Of a DNA stretch of 38,609 bases, positions 25,435 to 35,461 are shown piece by piece. Source of the stretch: Hasllibacter sp. Its GTDB lineage: Bacteria; Pseudomonadota; Alphaproteobacteria; Rhodobacterales; Rhodobacteraceae. The stretch lies in the NCBI GenBank assembly GCA_028281405.1, contig JANQKA010000045.1:1-38609 (forward strand). The letters run 5' to 3'. Position 1 is the first letter of the stretch; each line of letters opens with the position of its first letter. The notes under the pieces were generated by a model. That model searched no databases and was not told the origin of the DNA. It worked only from the letters and a program-made list of their open reading frames with translations. Position numbers and translations under genes: made by a program.

Positions 25435-26811
25435 TCAGACCAACCGTCCCCAAAGATCGTATTCGCCAGCCTCGTCTACTTCGACCGTGACGAGGTCGCC
25501 GGGCGAAAGGCCTTCTAAGTTTTCGTCGATGAAGAGGTTTCCGTCGATTTCCGGGGCGTCGGCCATCGTGCGGCAGGTGGCGAGATCCTGATCGACCTCG
25601 TCGACCAAGACCTCGACCCTGCGGCCCACCTTGGCGGAGAGCTTCGCCTCCGAAATATCCCGGGCTTTCTCCATGAAGCGGTGCCAGCGATCATCCTTGA
25701 CCTCCGGCGGGACATGGTCGGGCAGGTGGTTGGACCGCGCGCCTTCCACGTCCTCGTAGCGGAAGCAACCCACGCGGTCGAGCCGCGCCTCGTCCAGCCA
25801 GTCGAGAAGCGTTTGGAATTCCTCCTCGGTCTCGCCGGGATAGCCGACGATGAAGGTGGAGCGCAGCGCGATGTCCGGGCGGATTCCGCGCCACGCGGAA
25901 ATCTCCTCGAGCGCCCTGGCCCCGGCTGCGGGGCGGGCCATGCGGCGGAGCGTGTCGGGATGGGCGTGTTGGAACGGGATGTCGAGATACGGCAGGATCT
26001 TCTCATCGGCCATCAGCGGAACCAATTCGCGCACATGCGGATAGGGATACACGTAGTGCAACCGGATCCAGACGCCGAGAGTTCCAAGGTCGCGCGCGAG
26101 ATCGAGGATCGGGGCCTTCGATCCGCGTTTTTTCCAATCGGTGCCGTAGGCGGAGGTGTCCTGGCTGATGATCAGCAATTCCTTGACCCCCGCTTCGACC
26201 AACCGCTCGGCCTCGCGCATCACCTCGTGGGTCGGACGGGAGGCGAGCCGACCGCGCATCCGGGGAATCACGCAGAAGCCGCATTTGTGATTGCAGCCCT
26301 CGGATATCTTCAAATAGCTGTAGTGGCGCGGGGTCAGGCTCACGGCCTGTTCGGGAAGAAGGTCCAGGAACGGGTCGGGTTTCGGCGGCACCGCCTCGTG
26401 GACGGCGTCCAGCACGGCCTCGTACTGGTGCGGACCCGTCACGGCGAGAACCGCGGGATGCGCCTCGGTGATCCGATCCGGCTCGGCGCCGAGGCACCCG
26501 GTCACGATCACCCGACCGTTTTCGGAAAGGGCCTCGCCGATCGCTTCGAGGCTTTCGGCCTTGGCGCTGTCGAGAAAGCCGCAGGTGTTCACGATCACCG
26601 CGTCGGCGCCCGCGTAGTCGGGCGAAATCGCGTAGCCCTCGGCCCTGAGGCGCGTGAGGATCCGCTCGCTGTCCACGAGCGCCTTCGGACACCCGAGGGA
26701 AACCATCCCGATCCTGGGCCGGCCGGGACGGTCGATTACGGAGATGCTCGCCTTTGGCGCGCGATCCGGGCGCGGAAAGACCGGAGCTTCGGGGATGGGC
26801 GGCTCACGCAT
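25435..26811 (-). CDS. rimO: Ribosomal protein S12 methylthiotransferase
   Basis: This radical-SAM enzyme adds a methylthio group to the conserved Asp of ribosomal protein S12. The 458-residue protein shows the N-terminal MTTase domain Cys residues ([33 protein letters not shown]), the radical-SAM cluster motif [13 protein letters not shown], and a C-terminal TRAM domain. The motif [12 protein letters not shown] separates RimO from MiaB. The start chosen (26811) is the ATG of [10 protein letters not shown]; an in-frame ATG at 26868 adds 19 basic residues without family resemblance. The gene follows the GcrA-like gene on the same strand after 150 bases. Confidence 0.94.
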   Translation of the reverse strand: MREPPIPEAPVFPRPDRAPKASISVIDRPGRPRIGMVSLGCPKALVDSERILTRLRAEGYAISPDYAGADAVIVNTCGFLDSAKAESLEAIGEALSENGRVIVTGCLGAEPDRITEAHPAVLAVTGPHQYEAVLDAVHEAVPPKPDPFLDLLPEQAVSLTPRHYSYLKISEGCNHKCGFCVIPRMRGRLASRPTHEVMREAERLVEAGVKELLIISQDTSAYGTDWKKRGSKAPILDLARDLGTLGVWIRLHYVYPYPHVRELVPLMADEKILPYLDIPFQHAHPDTLRRMARPAAGARALEEISAWRGIRPDIALRSTFIVGYPGETEEEFQTLLDWLDEARLDRVGCFRYEDVEGARSNHLPDHVPPEVKDDRWHRFMEKARDISEAKLSAKVGRRVEVLVDEVDQDLATCRTMADAPEIDGNLFIDENLEGLSPGDLVTVEVDEAGEYDLWGRLV

Positions 26812-26961
26812 GGGCGTGGGCCTGAATCGCCGGATTTCGCCGCGACGGGCCAGACAAGAGGCTTCCACCGCGTCGATGCCACGTCGCGGCGCCGATTGAC
26901 GCGGCGGGACGGGACGCCACCGGGATTCGCGCGAACGGAATCCGTGCGCGCCGGTCGGCGT

Positions 26962-29670
26962 TCACCGTCGGCGGTCCCGGCGCGGAGCGGGCACTTGGAA
27001 AGCGACGCCGGCGTGCGCCTCGCAATAGGGTTTGCCCTGCTGGGTCGGCAGTCCGCAGAACCAGAAATCCGGAGTCGCCGGATCGCCCACGGGCCATTTG
27101 CAGGTGCGTTCGGTGAGATCCATAAGGCCGATTCTGAGCGAGACTTTCTCCACCTCGCTCACCCGGGCCAGCGCTTCGGCGCTGACCTCGTTGGCGGAAG
27201 GCTGCGGCGGCAGCGGTTGACCGGCCGGCACGATGTTCTTGCGATAGGGATTCACCCTTCGGAAGGGGACGATGCGGGCCTCCTCCCGCGCTGGCTGTTC
27301 CGTGGTTTTCCCGCCGGCGGGAACCGCGGCTTTCGTTCCGCCCGCCGCCTTCTCCTCATTCGCGGTTGTTTTCTTCCGCTTTGGTTTCGCGGCCTTCGGT
27401 TTCGCGGCCTCCTTCCCGCCCGAATCCTTCGTCTTCTTCGCCGGGGCTTTTCTCCGACCCGGCTTTTTGGCTTCGGTGGCGGCGGTGTTTCCAGCGTCGG
27501 GGGAATCGACCTTTTCCGCCGCGGTCTTTTTCCCTCCGGAGGTTCCGGCTTTGGGCGCGGGAGATTTTTCCCCGCCCGCATTCCGGGAGGCCGCCGCGTC
27601 GGACTCCCCGCCCGCCGTTTCCGCGTCGTTTCCGGAGTCTGAAGCGCCGCCGCCCTTCGCGGGGGCTTCCTCTCCCCCGGTGGACTGATTCCCGGTCGCC
27701 ACGGAGGCCGAAGCGTCCGGCGTTCCGCGTTCCGCTTCCGCACCGCTTTCCATGCTGGCCGCGACGTTGTCCTGCGACGGGGCGTCTTCGCCGACAGGCG
27801 TTTCTGTGTTCGCGGAGTCGGCGATTCCGATTTCAAGCGCGGTCTCCACACCCGTCTCCGGTACATTGGCTCCGGTCGCTTGGTGTTCCATTCCACCGGA
27901 CGCCTCGGCGGTTTCCCCGCCGGACAAACCGTCATCCGACGACGCGGGGCGTTCACCCTCGGAATCCCCTCTCCCGGCCACCGGAATATCCTCACGGTTC
28001 GGCGCGCGGGCGTCCGGCGCGGCCGCGCAGCTTTCCCCGGCGACCATGGCCTGTTCCCGACCGGGCGCGTGGGCCGCCTGCTCGGCGTCGTCGTCTCGGT
28101 GGAATTCCCGGACATTGATCGTCGGGGAGTTTTCCTCCTTGGAAATTCCAGTAAGTGCGCCGGTATCCATTTCTTCTCCGTGACCCCCGTCCAACGATGA
28201 CACTTCTTCCCGACCCGGCGCGGACGGCCCGGGGGAGGCGTCGCCGCCTTCCCGTCCGGCCCCGCCGGAATCCATCGGCGCGGCTCCCGCGTCTTCGGAA
28301 GCTTTCGCCGGGGCGACCGATTCCTCTTCGCGATTCCCGTTCTCCGCCGCCTGAATTTCTTCCGGGCCGGGCGGGTGAATCTCCGCATCTCCGACGCCGT
28401 CCGCCCCGAACCGGTCCGCATCCTTCGGAGAGGCGTCCTCGGCTTCGGAGTCGCCCGCTCCGGGAATGGTTTCCGCTTCGCCTTCGGGAATCCCGTTTCT
28501 GGCCGCTTGGGCTTCTTCCGGGCCGGGCGGGTGAATCTCCGCATCGCCGACGCCGTCCGTCCCGAACCGGTCCGCCTCCTTCGGAGAGGCGTCCTCGGCT
28601 TCGGAGGCGCCCGCACCGGGAATGGTTTCCGCTTCGCCTTCGGGAATCTCGTTTCTGGCCGCTTGGGCTTTTTCCGGGGCGGGCGGGTGAATCTCCGCAT
28701 CGCCGCCGCCGTCCGTCCCGAACCGGTCCGCTTCCTTCGGAGAGGAGTCCTCGGATTCGGAGTCGCCCGCGCCGGGAATGGTTTCCGCTTCGCCTTCGGG
28801 AATCCCGTTACTGGCCGCTTGGGCTTCTTCCGGGGCGGGATCGCGGGTCGCGGCATCGCCGCCGTCCCGACCCGACCCGACCGCGTCCGTCGATGCGGCG
28901 CGTTCCTCCCGGGATGTCGCCGCTCCGGACGCGGTTTCCCCGATTTCATCCGAATTTTCGCTCACGGTCGCGGAAACCTCCATCCCTCCGGACGCCCCGC
29001 CCTTCGCATCGGCCGCGGTTTTGGCGGCGGACGCGCCCTCTTTCCCGAGGGAAATGGGCTTTCCGTCCCGCGCCGCGGCGGTCCGCCCGCCGGCATCCCC
29101 CCCGCCACGGGCGTCCGACTTCGCCGCGGTGGAGTTTTTTGGGGGGGTGGATCGACCGGCGCCGGCATTCTTTCCACCCCGCCGCTCCGCAGCCTTGCCG
29201 GACCGCTTCAACAACCCCAAACGGTTCAGCTTGCCCATGACCGAGCTGCGGGTCGCGCCCCCTTCGAGGACTTTGGCGATTTGGGACGCGCTTTTTCCCT
29301 CCATCCACATCGAACTTATCAATTCCTGTTCCCGGGACAGGCGGGGTTTCCCACCCGCGTCCGCCTTCGTCGCGCCTTCCTTCCCGGGAGCGCCGGTCTT
29401 CCTACTTTTCGTCGCGCCGTGACCGGCCCCGTCGGCATTCCCGTTCCCCCGGTGGGCGGACCGGGCCGCGCGGGCCTTCTTTCCAGAAGACGCCTCGGAA
29501 TCCGGTTCGTCCGCCTTTTCGTCCCGGTTCGAAAGGCCCAAACGGTGAATCTTGCCTATGACCGCGTTGCGGGTCGCGCCGTCGCCGAGAGCCTCGGCGA
29601 TTTTCGACGCGCTGCTTCCCTTTTTCAGCATGGAGACCAATTTCTTGACGTGTTCATCGGTCCAGCGCAT
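26962..29670 (-). CDS. Giant GcrA-like cell-cycle regulator, 902 residues
   Basis: GcrA proteins (normally about 170 residues) bind sigma70-RNA polymerase and GANTC-methylated promoters in alphaproteobacteria. Here residues 1-47 are a canonical GcrA helix-turn-helix (MRWTDEHVKKLVSMLKKG, then TRNAVIGKIHRLGLS). Residues 109-155 are a second, diverged module (ASQIAKVLEGGATRSSVMGK). Residues 160-711 are low-complexity and acidic, rich in Ala, Gly and Glu, with 52-residue tandem repeats at 285-492. Residues 712-790 are Lys/Ala/Pro-rich like histone H1 (KEAAKPKAAKPKRKKTT). Residues 836-902 are the GcrA C-terminal domain with CKWPVGDP, FWFCGLP and PYCEAH. The frame is unbroken. The start follows a strong Shine-Dalgarno (AAGGAGGG). 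It lies downstream of argDF, an order I recall for gcrA in Rhodobacterales. No normal-sized gcrA is in the window. Confidence 0.88.
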   Translation of the reverse strand: MRWTDEHVKKLVSMLKKGSSASKIAEALGDGATRNAVIGKIHRLGLSNRDEKADEPDSEASSGKKARAARSAHRGNGNADGAGHGATKSRKTGAPGKEGATKADAGGKPRLSREQELISSMWMEGKSASQIAKVLEGGATRSSVMGKLNRLGLLKRSGKAAERRGGKNAGAGRSTPPKNSTAAKSDARGGGDAGGRTAAARDGKPISLGKEGASAAKTAADAKGGASGGMEVSATVSENSDEIGETASGAATSREERAASTDAVGSGRDGGDAATRDPAPEEAQAASNGIPEGEAETIPGAGDSESEDSSPKEADRFGTDGGGDAEIHPPAPEKAQAARNEIPEGEAETIPGAGASEAEDASPKEADRFGTDGVGDAEIHPPGPEEAQAARNGIPEGEAETIPGAGDSEAEDASPKDADRFGADGVGDAEIHPPGPEEIQAAENGNREEESVAPAKASEDAGAAPMDSGGAGREGGDASPGPSAPGREEVSSLDGGHGEEMDTGALTGISKEENSPTINVREFHRDDDAEQAAHAPGREQAMVAGESCAAAPDARAPNREDIPVAGRGDSEGERPASSDDGLSGGETAEASGGMEHQATGANVPETGVETALEIGIADSANTETPVGEDAPSQDNVAASMESGAEAERGTPDASASVATGNQSTGGEEAPAKGGGASDSGNDAETAGGESDAAASRNAGGEKSPAPKAGTSGGKKTAAEKVDSPDAGNTAATEAKKPGRRKAPAKKTKDSGGKEAAKPKAAKPKRKKTTANEEKAAGGTKAAVPAGGKTTEQPAREEARIVPFRRVNPYRKNIVPAGQPLPPQPSANEVSAEALARVSEVEKVSLRIGLMDLTERTCKWPVGDPATPDFWFCGLPTQQGKPYCEAHAGVAFQVPAPRRDRRR
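28195..28818 (-). repeat. Four 156-bp in-frame repeats inside the GcrA-like gene
   Basis: The unit is 156 bp (52 residues). Three units (28351-28818) are nearly identical and the fourth (28195-28350) is degenerate. The word gggaatggt recurs at 28462, 28618 and 28774. The encoded unit contains IPEGEAETIPGAG, SPKEADRFGTDG and DAEIHPP. High DNA identity suggests recent expansion by slippage or unequal crossover. Confidence 0.85.
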
Positions 29671-29696
29671 GGCACCCTCCTTTAACGGGTCCACCA

Positions 29697-29725
29697 CATG
29701 TAAGTGCCCGCGCGGCCGATTTCAA
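29697..29725 (-). promoter_or_regulatory. Candidate sigma70-type promoter of the GcrA-like gene
   Basis: On the minus strand, TTGAAA (29720-29725) and TACATG (29697-29702) are 17 bases apart. The expected start near 29690 would give a 20-base leader carrying the Shine-Dalgarno. The -35 and spacing are good, the -10 moderate. Confidence 0.45.
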
Positions 29726-30034
29726 GTGGGCGGCCGTGTCGGACCGCGCGGCCCGTCGTTTGAACAACGGAATGGGAAGGGCCGTTCCCGCCGACACCGG
29801 GCGGTCAATCCCACGCGGCCCGGAGCGGTCCGGAGGGCTCCTCCGCGGTATCGACGGAGGCCGGATCGGGCGTCGCCGACGGGCCCGCGTCACGCGTTCA
29901 TGCGTGCCCGCGCGGGACCGCCTTCGGCAAGCCGGAGGTTCGTGTCCGCCCCGTCGGAGGCCACCGACCGCGGCCGTCGATTCCAAGGGGTTCCACCGTG
30001 ACCGGACCTGGACCGGGCGTCCCGACGGTCGCCG
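29726..30034. other. Spacer between argF and the GcrA-like gene
   Basis: No gene or convincing terminator is seen in these 309 bases. A separate promoter for the GcrA-like gene lies at its left edge, so that gene need not depend on argDF transcription. Confidence 0.5.
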
Positions 30035-30961
30035 TCACACGTTGAGGCACCAGCGCATGATCGCCTTCTGCGCGTGCAGACGGTTCTCCGCCTCGTCGAA
30101 GATCACCGAACGCGGGCCGTCCATGACCTCGCCGGTCACCTCCTCCTCGCGGTGGGCGGGCAGGCAATGCATGAACAGCGCGTCCTCCCCGGCCGCTTCC
30201 ATCACCTCGGCGTTCACCTGATAGGGGCGCAGCAGGTTGTGACGCCGTTCCCGCGTGGACTGGTTGTCATGCATCGAGACCCAGGTGTCGGCCACCACGA
30301 GATCGGCGTCCTCGACCGCCTTGCGGATGTCGCGCTCGATCGACACGCCCGCTCCCTTGCGGCGCGCGAAACCCATCGCGTCGGGGGACGGATCGAGCTC
30401 CGGCGGGCCGGCGAACACCATGTCGAAGCCGAATTGCCCCGCGGCGTGAAGGAAGGACGCGCAGACATTGTTGCCGTCGCCGGTCCAGACAACCTTCTTC
30501 CCCGCGATCGATCCCCGGCGCTCCTCGAAGGTCATCACGTCGGCCAGAATCTGACAGGGGTGGCTTTGGTTCGTCAGCCCGTTGATGACCGGAACGGTCG
30601 CGTTCTCGGCCAACTCGCGCAGCGCCGACTCCTCGAAGGTCCGGATCATGACGAGGTCCACGTAGCGGCTCAGTACGCGGGCGGTGTCCGCGATGCTCTC
30701 GCCGTGTCCCAATTGCATTTCCGACCCGCTGAGAACAAGCGTGCCTCCTCCCATCTGCCTCACGCCCACGTCGAAGGAGACGCGGGTCCGGGTCGACGGC
30801 TTCTCGAAGATCAGAGCCGCGATCCGTCCGGCCAGGGGCTGGTCGTCGTCGGGCTCGCCCTTGGGCCTTCCCGCCCGCGCGGCCTTCATGGAAACCGCGA
30901 GATCGATCATCGAGCGGAGGTCGGCGGCGTCGGTGGTGTGTATGTCGGTGAAGTGATTCAT
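30035..30961 (-). CDS. argF: Ornithine carbamoyltransferase
   Basis: The enzyme makes citrulline from ornithine and carbamoyl phosphate in arginine synthesis. The 308-residue protein has the carbamoyl-phosphate motif [14 protein letters not shown] and the ornithine-binding HCLPAH near the C-terminus. Its ATG overlaps the argD stop as ATGA, so the two are translated together. Length is normal. Confidence 0.95.
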   Translation of the reverse strand: MNHFTDIHTTDAADLRSMIDLAVSMKAARAGRPKGEPDDDQPLAGRIAALIFEKPSTRTRVSFDVGVRQMGGGTLVLSGSEMQLGHGESIADTARVLSRYVDLVMIRTFEESALRELAENATVPVINGLTNQSHPCQILADVMTFEERRGSIAGKKVVWTGDGNNVCASFLHAAGQFGFDMVFAGPPELDPSPDAMGFARRKGAGVSIERDIRKAVEDADLVVADTWVSMHDNQSTRERRHNLLRPYQVNAEVMEAAGEDALFMHCLPAHREEEVTGEVMDGPRSVIFDEAENRLHAQKAIMRWCLNV

Positions 30962-32139
30962 TTGGCGGCCTCCTCCATCAGATTGGCGGCTTCGTCGATG
31001 AGGGCCGCGGCGGCGTCCACCTCGTCCTCGGTTATGTTGAGCGGGGGCAGCAGCCGCAGGACGTCCTCCGCGGCCGGCACGAGCATCACGCCCGCCTCGA
31101 ATCCCTTCTTCACGAAGTCGCCCGCGGGCACCCTGGACTCCAGACCGAGCATGAGACCGGAGCCGCGCACGCCCGCGAACACCTTCGGGTGGGAGGCGAC
31201 GAGTCCCTCGAGTCTCTGCCGCAGGCGTCCGCCCACGCGCCTGACATGCCCGAGGAACTCCTCGTCGTCGATGATCTCGACCACCTTGGCGCCCACGGCG
31301 CAGGCGAGGGGATTGCCGCCGTAGGTCGACCCGTGGGTGCCGACGACCATGCCCGACGCCGCGGCTTCGGTGGCCAGCACGGCGCCGATCGGAAACCCTC
31401 CGCCGATGCCCTTCGCCACCATCATCGCGTCCGGGGAAACCCCGGCCCATTCGTGGGCGAACAGTTTGCCGGTCCGCCCCACGCCGCACTGAACCTCGTC
31501 GAACACCAAAAGCGCGCCGGTTTCGTCGCAAAGGTCGCGCAGGCCCTTCAGGCAGTGATCCGGCACCACCTTTATTCCACCTTCTCCCATGACCGGCTCG
31601 ATCAGGACTGCGGCGGTTCGGTCCGTGACGGCGGCCCGCAGGGCGTCGTGGTCCGCCCACGGAACCTGGACGAATCCGCCGAGGACGGGGCCGAATCCGC
31701 CGACCATCTTCTCCGCCCCGGAGGCGGCGATGGCGGCGGAGGAGCGGCCGTGGAAACAGCCTTCGAAGGTGACGATTTCGACCCTTTCCGGCGCGCCTTT
31801 GTCGTGGTGGTGCTTGCGCGCCATCTTGACCGCGAGCTCGCAGGCTTCGGTTCCGGAATTGGTGAAGAACACCGTGTCCGCGAAGGTCGCCTCGACGAGC
31901 CTGTCCGCCAATTCCCCCTGGGGTCCGATCTCGTAGAGGTTCGACAGGTGCCAGATCTTCGAGGCCTGTTCCGTCAGGGCTTCGATCAGGACCGGATTGG
32001 CGTGGCCCAGCGAATTGACGGCGATGCCCGCGCCTAGATCCATGTATCGGCGGCCGTCGTCCGCTTCGAGCCAGACGCCTTCGCCTTTGACGAAGGACAT
32101 GGGCGCGCGGGCGTAGGTGGGCATCACGGAGGGAATCAT
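30958..32139 (-). CDS. argD: Acetylornithine aminotransferase
   Basis: This PLP enzyme transaminates N-acetylornithine semialdehyde; the product feeds the argF step after deacetylation. The 393-residue protein has the class-III signature region with [18 protein letters not shown] and the PLP lysine in [17 protein letters not shown]. The start at 32139 is preceded by AAGGTGA; a second in-frame ATG lies 15 bases inside. It is the first gene of the argDF pair. Confidence 0.94.
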   Translation of the reverse strand: MIPSVMPTYARAPMSFVKGEGVWLEADDGRRYMDLGAGIAVNSLGHANPVLIEALTEQASKIWHLSNLYEIGPQGELADRLVEATFADTVFFTNSGTEACELAVKMARKHHHDKGAPERVEIVTFEGCFHGRSSAAIAASGAEKMVGGFGPVLGGFVQVPWADHDALRAAVTDRTAAVLIEPVMGEGGIKVVPDHCLKGLRDLCDETGALLVFDEVQCGVGRTGKLFAHEWAGVSPDAMMVAKGIGGGFPIGAVLATEAAASGMVVGTHGSTYGGNPLACAVGAKVVEIIDDEEFLGHVRRVGGRLRQRLEGLVASHPKVFAGVRGSGLMLGLESRVPAGDFVKKGFEAGVMLVPAAEDVLRLLPPLNITEDEVDAAAALIDEAANLMEEAAK

Positions 32140-32942
32140 GGGAATCACCTTGGATGGTCGGAACCCGAAAGCCGGCGAACACGGCTTCCGCGTCGATCGT
32201 TGGAATGTTCGGGCATTGCGGAGCGGCCCCGTCGCGGGGCGCGGCGGGATCAGCGTCGGCGTCGGATGGGACGGAGATCGGTCATGGGGGAGGAATAGGG
32301 GAATCCAATCCACTTGGAAACCCCGAATCGTCTCCATCCCGACGCGCGGGGCGACGGCGGTTTCCGTGCCGCGCGGAATCAACCACGGCCGTCGGATGAG
32401 CGAATCACCGGCGAATCGGAGGCGGACACGCCGCGCCGTCGGTGAAAGGCTTCAGGTCCGGGAATTCGAAGGGACACGCGCCCGCGCCTTGGACACGCCC
32501 GGACGGAATTTGGAGCGGGACGGCCCTCCCGCGCGGCCGTGGCGACGGGACGACGGGCGACGCGTACGGAAACCCAGCGGCCGCGGGGAAGGCATGGGAA
32601 CGGTCCTTCGCTCGGAGGGCCGCCCGCGGGATCCCCCCGTACGCGGGGAAAGCGGAACCGGAGAAGCCAATTCTCGAACTCGCCGCCTGGGATCCCCCGT
32701 ACGCGGGGAAGGCGGTTCGACCGGGCTTCCGGGGCGTTTGGACGGGACCGACCGGGGGAACGGAGAATCCGGGCGCGGCGTTCCGCGACCGGATGAATCG
32801 TTCGGATGATGGATGTCGGATCGTGGGGACGTCCTCGCGCTCCGCGGAGGCCGGCCGGCCCGGAGAGCGGCGCGTTCGATGGTCTATCGATGGAACCCCG
32901 CGGCCGTTCCGCCCTTCGCCGGGATTCCAGGTCCGAGGAACG
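32140..32942. other. Spacer between hrpB and argD with CRISPR-like repeats
   Basis: No gene is supported in these 803 bases; long open frames on the plus strand run on into the antisense of hrpB. The right half holds the CRISPR-like cluster at 32565-32713. The argD promoter must lie near the left end but is not recognisable. Confidence 0.55.
32565..32713. CRISPR. CRISPR-like mini-cluster (two good repeats, one decayed), type I-E-like
   Basis: Repeats end at 32593, 32653 and 32713, exactly 60 bases apart. The two better ones (32625-32653 and 32686-32713) share ATCCCCC(C)GTACGCGGGGAA, with a CCCCG-TACG-CGGGG stem-loop. Aligned to the E. coli type I-E repeat, the first matches about 19 of 29 positions. 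The intervals are 31 and 32 bases with different sequence, the normal I-E spacer size. The third repeat (32565-32593) keeps only GCGGGGAAGGC and scattered matches. There are no cas genes nearby and only 2-3 units, so a chance or unrelated tandem repeat remains possible. Confidence 0.4.
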
Positions 32943-35357
32943 TCAGCGGGGGCGTTTCCTGGTTCCGGCCGTCGGGTCGGCCTTCGTCGGATCCTCGGGC
33001 CAGGGGTGCCTGGGATACCGCCCACGCATGTCCTTTCTGACCTCGGCGTAGGAACTCGCCCAGAAGCCGGGCAGGTCGGACGTGGTTTGCAGCGGCGTGC
33101 GCGCCGGACTCAGCAGCGTGATCCGGAGCGGCGTCCTCCCGGGCCCCACGGAGGGATGATCGGCGACGCCGAACATCTCCTGCAGCGGAACCGCGATTTC
33201 CGGCGATTCGCCCGAGTAATCGATGGGCACCGCGCGCCCGAGCGGGGTCGCGAAGGACGGCGGAAACAGGCGGTCCAGTTTCCGGATGGCCTCCCGGCCC
33301 AGCCGCTGGCGCAAAGGCTCCAGAAGGTCGAGCGACCGCAAATCCCCGAGGGTCCGCAGCCCCGGAAGAAATGGCAGGAGCCAATCCTCCGCTTCGGCGA
33401 TCAGGGCGTCGTCCGACAGGGACGGCGAATCGGGGACGAGCGCGGCGCGCGTCCTGAGACGTTCGGCCTCCGGGGAGAAATTCAACGCCAGCGCGCCGCG
33501 GACGCGGAGGGCTCCGAGAAGGGCCCTTGCGATTTCTTCGGACGGCGCGCCGGGCCAGTGGCGCTCCGAGAGGACAAGCGCGCCGAGACGCTCCCGCCGC
33601 CGTGTTTCGACCCGCGCCGAGCGAGGGGACCATTCGCAGACATCCTCTTGGACGATCCGGTCGGCGAAGAGCGCGCGGACTTCCGCCTCCCCGATTTCCA
33701 CCGCCTGCCGGACCAGGCCTTCGCGCGGATGCCCGTCCGTCTCGACGGCGACGATCATGCGGGCGCCCGCCAAGCCGTCGCCCTCGTCCATGCGCACGCC
33801 CTTGCCGCCCGAAAGATGCCATCTGGGAGCGTCGCCGGGACGCCGCAGCCCGATCCTGTCGGGATAGGCGAGCGCCGCCAGGGACGCGGCCGAATGCCGG
33901 CCCGGCCCGGCGAACTTCTTCAATCTCTTCGCCTCGTCGGCGATCCGGCGCAGCGCGCCCCGGGCGTCGTCGCCGCCGCGCCGCTCCCCGCGGAGCGCCG
34001 CGAGCCTCGACCGCAGGTCGGCCCCGGCTCCCCTCAGCGGGTCGCGGTCGGACAGCAGCGCCGCCATGAGAGCCGCGTCCGGGCCGCCACGGCCGAGCAT
34101 GTGAGCGAGCCTGGGATGCAGCGGCATGCGCGCGATTTCGCGTCCGTGCGGCGTGATGGCGCCGCCGGCCATGGCTCCCAAATCCTCCAGAAGCGCCCGC
34201 GCCTCCGACAGCGCGGCCTCCGGAGGGGGCGTAGGAAAGCGCAGGTCGCCGGGCGCGGCGCCCCATTCGGCCAGGTCGAGCGCCAAGCCCGCCAGATCGG
34301 CGGCTTCGATTTCCGCCGGGGGATGGGCGGGAAGCGCTCCCGTCTGAGCTTCGGTCCAAAGCCGGTAACACACTCCCGGCCGGATCCGGCCGGCGCGCCC
34401 CCTCCGCTGCTCGGCCTCGGCGCGGCTGACCGGCTCGGTGACGAGCCGCGTCATTCCGGATCCGGGATCGAACCGCGCCCGCCGGGACTTGCCGCCATCG
34501 ATCACCACCGTCACGTCCTCGATCGTCAGCGAGGTCTCCGCGATCGCCGTGGCCAGCACCAATTTGCGACCGTCCGTCTCGGGCGCGATGGCGGCGCGCT
34601 GGTCGGCGAGCGGCATCGCCCCATAAAGCGCCCTCGGCCTGACATCGGCGGGGAGCCTGCCCTCGAGGGCGGATAGGGTGCGCCTGATTTCGCCTTCGCC
34701 GGGAAGGAACGCCAGCGCCCCGCCACCGGTTTCGCCGAGGGCGGTCAGGATCAGCTCGGCCATCTCCCGCTCCATCCGCGCGCGCGGTGGAGCGGGGCGC
34801 GGGAGGTGGCGCGTTTCCACGGGATGGGCCCGCCCCTCGGATCGCACGGCGGGGGCTCCGACGAGTTCCGCGACCGACCCCGCGTCCAGCGTCGCCGACA
34901 TCACCAGAAGCCGAAGATCCCCGCGCAGCTCTCCGCGCAGGTCGAGCGTCAGCGCGAGTCCGAGATCGGCCTGCAGCGAGCGTTCGTGGAATTCGTCGAA
35001 GATCACGCAGCCGACGCCGGACAGTTCCGGATCGGCTTGGATCATCCGCGTCAGGACGCCTTCGGTGACCACCTCGATCCGGGTGGAGGGGCCGGAACGG
35101 AACTCTCCGCGGATGCGGTAGCCGACGGTCTCCCCGACCGCTTCGCCGAGCGTGGCGGCCATGCGGTCGGCGGCGGCGCGCGCGGCGATGCGCCGGGGCT
35201 CCAGCATCACGATCCGCCCGTCGACATCGGGAAGAAGCGCGAGCGGCACCCTGGTCGTCTTTCCGGCTCCCGGCGGCGCTTCGAGCACGGCGGCCCCGTG
35301 GCGGGCCAATTCCGTCCGGAGTTCGGTCAGAACGTCGTCGATGGGGAGGTCGGTCAC
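32943..35357 (-). CDS. hrpB: ATP-dependent helicase HrpB (DEAH-box)
   Basis: The 804-residue protein has the superfamily-2 motifs in order: APPGAGKTTRVP (I), EPRRIAARAAADRM (Ia), DEFHERS (II), MSATLD (III), ATAIAETSLTI (V) and QRRGRAGRIRPGVCYRL (VI). The long C-terminal half matches the HrpB-specific region. Length is normal for HrpB. The start is GTG (complement of 35355-35357) giving MTDLPIDDVL; no Shine-Dalgarno is obvious and no closer ATG exists. HrpB is an RNA helicase of uncertain substrate. The tandem array begins about 100 bases upstream of this start, so the promoter lies in or before the array. Confidence 0.94.
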   Translation of the reverse strand: MTDLPIDDVLTELRTELARHGAAVLEAPPGAGKTTRVPLALLPDVDGRIVMLEPRRIAARAAADRMAATLGEAVGETVGYRIRGEFRSGPSTRIEVVTEGVLTRMIQADPELSGVGCVIFDEFHERSLQADLGLALTLDLRGELRGDLRLLVMSATLDAGSVAELVGAPAVRSEGRAHPVETRHLPRPAPPRARMEREMAELILTALGETGGGALAFLPGEGEIRRTLSALEGRLPADVRPRALYGAMPLADQRAAIAPETDGRKLVLATAIAETSLTIEDVTVVIDGGKSRRARFDPGSGMTRLVTEPVSRAEAEQRRGRAGRIRPGVCYRLWTEAQTGALPAHPPAEIEAADLAGLALDLAEWGAAPGDLRFPTPPPEAALSEARALLEDLGAMAGGAITPHGREIARMPLHPRLAHMLGRGGPDAALMAALLSDRDPLRGAGADLRSRLAALRGERRGGDDARGALRRIADEAKRLKKFAGPGRHSAASLAALAYPDRIGLRRPGDAPRWHLSGGKGVRMDEGDGLAGARMIVAVETDGHPREGLVRQAVEIGEAEVRALFADRIVQEDVCEWSPRSARVETRRRERLGALVLSERHWPGAPSEEIARALLGALRVRGALALNFSPEAERLRTRAALVPDSPSLSDDALIAEAEDWLLPFLPGLRTLGDLRSLDLLEPLRQRLGREAIRKLDRLFPPSFATPLGRAVPIDYSGESPEIAVPLQEMFGVADHPSVGPGRTPLRITLLSPARTPLQTTSDLPGFWASSYAEVRKDMRGRYPRHPWPEDPTKADPTAGTRKRPR

Positions 35358-35461
35358 GCGGGTCCGGTATCATGCCGGGCGGCGGGGCGGAAAGGAGCCG
35401 CGCCGGTCGGACCGATCGGGGGGATGGCGCGTCCTCCCAGGGGCGGAACGGCGCCGAGGCC

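Noticed and set aside
28155-29685. Long plus-strand open frames opposite the GcrA-like gene
   Set aside because: They are antisense to a gene with clear GcrA domains and consist of Arg/Pro- or Phe/Gly-rich repeats mirroring its low-complexity region.
32442-34676. A 744-codon plus-strand frame opposite hrpB
   Set aside because: It is antisense to hrpB, whose helicase motifs are complete. The frame has the Arg/Gly/Pro composition of a shadow.
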